A stretch of 9,846 bases of DNA from Promethearchaeia archaeon (GTDB lineage Archaea; Asgardarchaeota; Lokiarchaeia; Sigyniarchaeales; SOKP01), in the NCBI GenBank assembly GCA_029856445.1, contig JAHQWY010000112.1:1-9846 (forward strand), given 5' to 3'. The translations under genes and the position numbers were made by a program. This document shows positions 6,802-9,846 of the stretch, piece after piece. Every line of letters begins with the position of its first letter. The stretch's first letter is position 1. The notes beneath the pieces were generated by a model, which had not been told where the DNA came from, did no database searches, and was given only the letters and a program-made list of their open reading frames with translations.

Positions 6802-7431
6802 ATGAATAAACAACTAGTTAATGCAATGGCAGAGTTAGACAGAGCTAAAGTATTAGAAATTGTAGAAGAAGAAATAGATAAAGGAACAGATCCATCAAAA
6901 ATAATAGATTGGCTCTCTGAAGGAGTTAAGATTGTAGGGGAATATTTTGAGAAAAAAGAATATTTTCTTGCAGAATTAATTACAAGTGGTGATATTTTTG
7001 AAAATGCTTTTCAAGAATTAAAACCTATATTAGAAAAAAGTAATGTCAATCTTCAGAGTAAAGGAAAAATTGTAATTGGAACAGTTCAAGGAGACGTTCA
7101 TGACATTGGTAAGAATATTGTAAAAAGTATCTTAACAGCTTCAGGATTTTCTGTCAACGATTTAGGGGTGGATGTTCAACCTGAAAAATTTGTAGAAGCA
7201 GTTAAAAATTCAGATACTAAGATTTTAGGATTATCAGCTCTTCTTACAATAGCAATTGATTCTGTAAAAGACATTATTAAATTGCTAGAAAGAGAAAACT
7301 TGAGAAAAAAAGTAAGAATCATTATTGGAGGAAGTGCATTCTCAGAAGAAATTGCCAATAAATTAGGTGTTGATGCCTTCGGGAAAGATCCACAAGATGC
7401 TGTTAGGATATGCCAAAAATTCTTAAAATAA
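6802..7431 (+). CDS. Cobalamin-binding methyltransferase corrinoid protein (MtaC/MtbC/MttC-like)
   Basis: A 209-residue two-domain corrinoid protein. Residues 1-80 form the helical cap ('GVKIVGEYFEKKEYFLAELI', 41-60). Residues 85-209 form the B12-binding Rossmann domain with D98-x-H100-x-x-G103 in 'GDVHDIGKNIV', where H100 is the lower axial cobalt ligand. S145 and T149 in 'LGLSALLT' and the 'IIIGG' loop (173-177) hold the nucleotide tail. Family proteins carry a methyl group on cobalt between two methyltransferases. The upstream UroD-fold enzyme is the obvious partner, and the two genes probably form an operon. The ATG at 6802 is preferred to two TTG codons just before it (6796, 6799); no Shine-Dalgarno sequence is evident. 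Neither a reductive activator (RamA type) nor a second methyltransferase gene is in the window. The closest named member cannot be told apart by eye. Confidence 0.93.
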   Translation: MNKQLVNAMAELDRAKVLEIVEEEIDKGTDPSKIIDWLSEGVKIVGEYFEKKEYFLAELITSGDIFENAFQELKPILEKSNVNLQSKGKIVIGTVQGDVHDIGKNIVKSILTASGFSVNDLGVDVQPEKFVEAVKNSDTKILGLSALLTIAIDSVKDIIKLLERENLRKKVRIIIGGSAFSEEIANKLGVDAFGKDPQDAVRICQKFLK

Positions 7432-7458
7432 ATCTTACAAAGAAAGCAAGATCCCTTA

Positions 7459-9495
7459 TCAAGAATGAGTACACCAAATGAAATGATTTTCTTCAATTTT
7501 TATTTTTTGAGGTAAGTTCAATTCACATTCCTTTGTTCGAGTTTCAGAGGAACATCGGGGATTGAAGGGACATCCAGATGGGGGATTTATTGGACTTGGA
7601 ACTTCTCCCCTAATTACAAAACTAATGCTTTGGTTATAGGGATCAATTTCGGATCTGGAAGCAAGAAGAGCTTTTGTATAAGGATGAGAAGGATTCATGA
7701 AAATTTGATCTGTATTGCCCTCTTCAACAATTTTCCCAAGATACATAACTTCAACCCTATCAGCAATATGGTTTACTACTGCCAAATTATGAGTTATAAA
7801 TAAATAACCATATCCATAAGCATTCTGTAAATCCTTGAGTAAGTTAAGAATTTGAGCTTGAACTGAAACATCAAGGGCAGATGTAGGTTCATCTAAAATA
7901 ATTAGTTCGGGATTACATGCGAGTGCTCGAGCAATAACTATCCGCTGCTTTTGACCTCCTGAAAATTCGTGAGGATAACGATCCAGATGTTCTCGATTTA
8001 ATGAAACTTCTTCTAATAATCTCAGTACATGGGTTCTTATTTCAGCCTTGTTTGTAATACCTAATAAATTTCTAAGGGGTTCTGCGATAATATCCACCAC
8101 TTTCATACGAGGATTTAATGAAGCATCAGGATCTTGAAATACAATTTGGATTTTTTGTCTTAAGTAAGAGGAATAGATCTGTGGTATAGGATTGTTGTGA
8201 AAAAAGATCATTCCTGTATCCTTATTTACCAATCCTAAGATTGCTCTTGCAACTGTAGTTTTACCACATCCACTTTCGCCTACTAATGCTAAAGTTTCAC
8301 CTGTTTTTATATTAAAAGATAATCCGTCAACGGCTTTAACTGCTCCAACCTGTCTTTTGAGAATACCTCCCATAAGAGGATAATGAACTTTAAGACCTTC
8401 AACTTTTAAAAGATCCTTTCCCTTTTCGAGAATAATCAAACCTCTGATGACTTGATATGAGATAGTTGTATAAGATATTCTCTTTATAGTAAATCCGCTT
8501 AATATAGAAAGCACAATGCTTATAAGTAAATAAAAAATGAAGTCATCTACAAAAGCATCAAGTTGAGTAAAGAAAGTATTAATTATGAATATAGATCCTG
8601 GTACAAGAGTGATTAATGCAATTAATTTTTCATATCCGACTAATTGGATTTTATTGCCATAATAACTGAAAATGATACATGTACCTAATATGGTTATGAG
8701 TGATATATAAAACGTTAAAACTGAAGCTCCTAAATTACTGAAATTTTCTAAAATAGGGAAAAAAACAATTAATACACAAATTAATAATAAACAACCAAAG
8801 ATACTTGATTGGACAGCACTTCCGATAACCAAGGACTTTTTGATTTCTTTAAAAAAAACATATTTTAAAATTGCAGTACCAACTGTAATATTAATCAAAC
8901 ATATTATAACAAAATTAAAAAAAAGATTCTCAAGTGGAAGATAATGTAGCGTTATTGCAAATGGTATATCAATAATTAGCCAGAGTAAATTCAATATTAT
9001 AACAATAACACTCACGTCTCCCCATTTTATTTTTCTTAAATAGAACATCGTTAATAAGCTACCCATGAAAAACCCTAATATTGGAAAAATAAAAACTAAA
9101 ATAATTCCAATAAATGAAATTTGTATGAATTCTCGCATATAAAACTCTAAAGTATTACCAATACCAAACATTAATCCTAGGTTCAGAGCAACGACAAAAA
9201 GTATAGCTTGGTTAACAGCAATAAATTCTAGAGATTCTCCAATGTTTTTATCATCAATTAAAATAACAATAAAAGAACCTAAAAGTATTTTTATAGCTAT
9301 TAAAAAAAAATCCAATAGAAGATTGTTCCCAAAAAGATATAGAAATACGGATCCAAGAAATAAATCTATTACAAACCATATAATATTTATAAAAATTATA
9401 TGCTTAAGGTTTAAATCAAAATTTCTATTTTTCGTATACCAATTCATAAAAATAAATCCAATTATAAATAAAATCAAAGAAATAATTACAGACAT
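7459..9495 (-). CDS. OppF/DppF-like oligopeptide ABC ATPase fused to an N-terminal polytopic membrane domain
   Basis: A single open frame of 678 residues. Residues 357-678 are a complete OppF/DppF-type ATPase: A-loop region 'VHYP' (370-373), Walker A 'GESGCGKTT' (406-414), Q-loop Q454, signature 'FSGGQKQR' (511-518), Walker B/D-loop 'LIILDEPTSALD' (531-542) and switch H569. The oligo_HPY tail has four cysteines (C642, C648, C657, C675) at spacings known to bind a 4Fe-4S cluster in several relatives. ATPases of this class power peptide import and normally have no membrane helices. Here residues 1-345 form about 11 hydrophobic segments with an internal repeat, and I see no BPD-permease EAA motif. 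No Met occurs between the last helix and the ATPase, so separate translation is unlikely. It follows the oppD-like gene by 101 bases. The ATG at 9495 is the first standard start, but a Shine-Dalgarno-like site lies further upstream in an open frame. The ATPase call is firm; the role of the membrane part is unknown. Confidence 0.9.
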   Translation of the reverse strand: MSVIISLILFIIGFIFMNWYTKNRNFDLNLKHIIFINIIWFVIDLFLGSVFLYLFGNNLLLDFFLIAIKILLGSFIVILIDDKNIGESLEFIAVNQAILFVVALNLGLMFGIGNTLEFYMREFIQISFIGIILVFIFPILGFFMGSLLTMFYLRKIKWGDVSVIVIILNLLWLIIDIPFAITLHYLPLENLFFNFVIICLINITVGTAILKYVFFKEIKKSLVIGSAVQSSIFGCLLLICVLIVFFPILENFSNLGASVLTFYISLITILGTCIIFSYYGNKIQLVGYEKLIALITLVPGSIFIINTFFTQLDAFVDDFIFYLLISIVLSILSGFTIKRISYTTISYQVIRGLIILEKGKDLLKVEGLKVHYPLMGGILKRQVGAVKAVDGLSFNIKTGETLALVGESGCGKTTVARAILGLVNKDTGMIFFHNNPIPQIYSSYLRQKIQIVFQDPDASLNPRMKVVDIIAEPLRNLLGITNKAEIRTHVLRLLEEVSLNREHLDRYPHEFSGGQKQRIVIARALACNPELIILDEPTSALDVSVQAQILNLLKDLQNAYGYGYLFITHNLAVVNHIADRVEVMYLGKIVEEGNTDQIFMNPSHPYTKALLASRSEIDPYNQSISFVIRGEVPSPINPPSGCPFNPRCSSETRTKECELNLPQKIKIEENHFIWCTHS
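7497..7508 (+). terminator. Candidate U-tract terminator for the methyltransferase/corrinoid operon
   Basis: The plus strand reads TTTTTATTTTTT about 66 bases after the corrinoid stop codon, following a T-rich run from 7486. This is the strongest T tract downstream of the operon and fits archaeal U-tract termination. It lies antisense to the last codons of the convergent ABC ATPase gene, which implies overlapping 3' ends. Confidence 0.35.
8437..9408 (-). repeat. Internal ~130-residue four-helix repeat in the membrane half of the ABC fusion
   Basis: Two units of about 128-133 residues are visible: residues ~30-157 and ~158-285. A half unit follows at ~286-353. Matching positions include NIIWFVIDL (37-45) with NLLWLIIDI (169-177), and SLEFIAVNQAILF (88-100) with SLVIGSAVQSSIF (221-233), both offset by 132-133. 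Each full unit seems to hold four membrane helices. The third unit shares only a hydrophobic and lysine pattern and is less certain. Confidence 0.55.
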
Positions 9496-9550
9496 TAACA
9501 GTAAATTAATAGATTCTAAATTTGCATAGCTATTTGGATAAAAAATTATT

Positions 9551-9558
9551 AATCTCCT
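9551..9558 (-). promoter_or_regulatory. Shine-Dalgarno-like site without a nearby ATG
   Basis: On the minus strand AAAAGGAGATT is the best ribosome-binding sequence in the window (GGAG at plus 9554-9557). The ATG used for the ABC fusion is 58 bases further on. Seven bases after GGAG there is an ATT codon (9544-9546) in frame with that gene, so a rare non-AUG start is possible. Chance is also possible. Confidence 0.3.
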
Positions 9559-9596
9559 TTTATTTTGATATTTTTACTCGATTCAATTAATATATG

Positions 9597-9846
9597 TCAA
9601 ATATTTGATTCTACCCTTTTTATTACTAATTCTGCCAAATCTCTATATTGACTATCATAAAGATGGCAACCTACGAAATAATCAGGTTCAACTTCAATAT
9701 TTTTTGGTAAGGTCTTATCACAAGGCTCAAAACGATATTCACATCGAGGATGAAATTTGCATCCCGTTGGAGGATATATCAGATTTGGTACAGTACCCTG
9801 AATTATATCAAGTCTTTCTTTTCTTTTCCCTACAATGGGCACCGAA
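9597..9846 (-). CDS. OppD/DppD-like oligopeptide ABC ATPase, C-terminal fragment (5'-partial at window edge)
   Basis: The frame is open through the right edge, so only the last 82 codons or so are present. The GTG at 9842 is an internal valine, not a start. The sequence is the oligo_HPY tail of OppD/DppD-type ATPases: 'RLDIIQGTVPNLIYPPTGC', 'FHPRC' and 'GCHLY'. Its four cysteines, at residues 28, 34, 41 and 59 counted from that valine, have the spacing linked to a 4Fe-4S cluster in relatives. The ATP-binding motifs lie outside the window. These ATPases pair with an OppF-type subunit to drive import of peptides bound by a surface solute-binding protein. The partner is the next gene on the same strand, and the order oppD then oppF is the usual one. 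The protein continues about 20 residues past the HPY motif with a charged helix. Confidence 0.88.
   Translation of the reverse strand, partial: SVPIVGKRKERLDIIQGTVPNLIYPPTGCKFHPRCEYRFEPCDKTLPKNIEVEPDYFVGCHLYDSQYRDLAELVIKRVESNI

Noticed and set aside
8427..8461. Separate start for the ATPase half of the ABC fusion
   Set aside because: No Met codon lies between the last helix and the ATPase. A TTG at residue 353 is preceded by GAGGT with no spacing, so it could not serve as a normal start.
1..9846. Mobile elements, CRISPR arrays, tRNA or rRNA genes
   Set aside because: No transposase or integrase motifs, no regularly spaced direct repeats, no tRNA-like cloverleaf and no rRNA-like GC-rich segment were visible. 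Coding density is high, and the longest gene-free gap is about 131 bases.

Overview
The window is AT-rich, tightly packed and looks archaeal. TATA-like boxes lie about 25 bases before likely transcript starts, several genes have almost no leader or Shine-Dalgarno sequence, convergent genes are 9 to 27 bases apart, and U-rich tracts stand where terminators would be. The gene content (corrinoid methyltransfer pair, oligopeptide ABC ATPases, multi-zinc-ribbon protein, membrane M28 peptidase, intracellular GH3 glycosidase) fits an anaerobic heterotroph. I favour an Asgard-type archaeon, or another uncultured lineage such as Bathyarchaeia, but no marker gene here settles this. There are no RNA genes, insertion sequences, integrases or CRISPR repeats, and no abrupt change in composition.

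Layout. Positions 1-268 (+) hold the C-terminal end of a diacylglycerol/sphingosine-kinase-type lipid kinase. It is followed closely by a class I SAM methyltransferase (302-925, +). A membrane-anchored protein with four zinc ribbons and a helix-turn-helix comes next (1030-2235, +). It converges on a membrane-tethered M28 zinc peptidase (2245-3387, -). A divergent promoter region separates the peptidase from a GH3 beta-glycosidase (3519-5558, +). Then comes a corrinoid methyltransfer pair: a UroD/MtaA-fold methyltransferase (5637-6770, +) and its B12-binding protein (6802-7431, +). On the right, on the minus strand, lie the end of an OppD-like ATPase (9597-9846) and an OppF-like ATPase (7459-9495) with an unusual N-terminal membrane domain of about 345 residues.

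How they may work together. The peptidase and the oligopeptide transporter ATPases suggest peptide scavenging. The GH3 enzyme and the methyltransferase/corrinoid pair lie in line on one strand and could release and then demethylate methoxylated aglycones; this is only a hypothesis from gene order. The observations most worth a second look are the polytopic domain fused to OppF, with an internal repeat of about 130 residues, the zinc-ribbon/HTH membrane protein, and the altered zinc-site motif in the methyltransferase.
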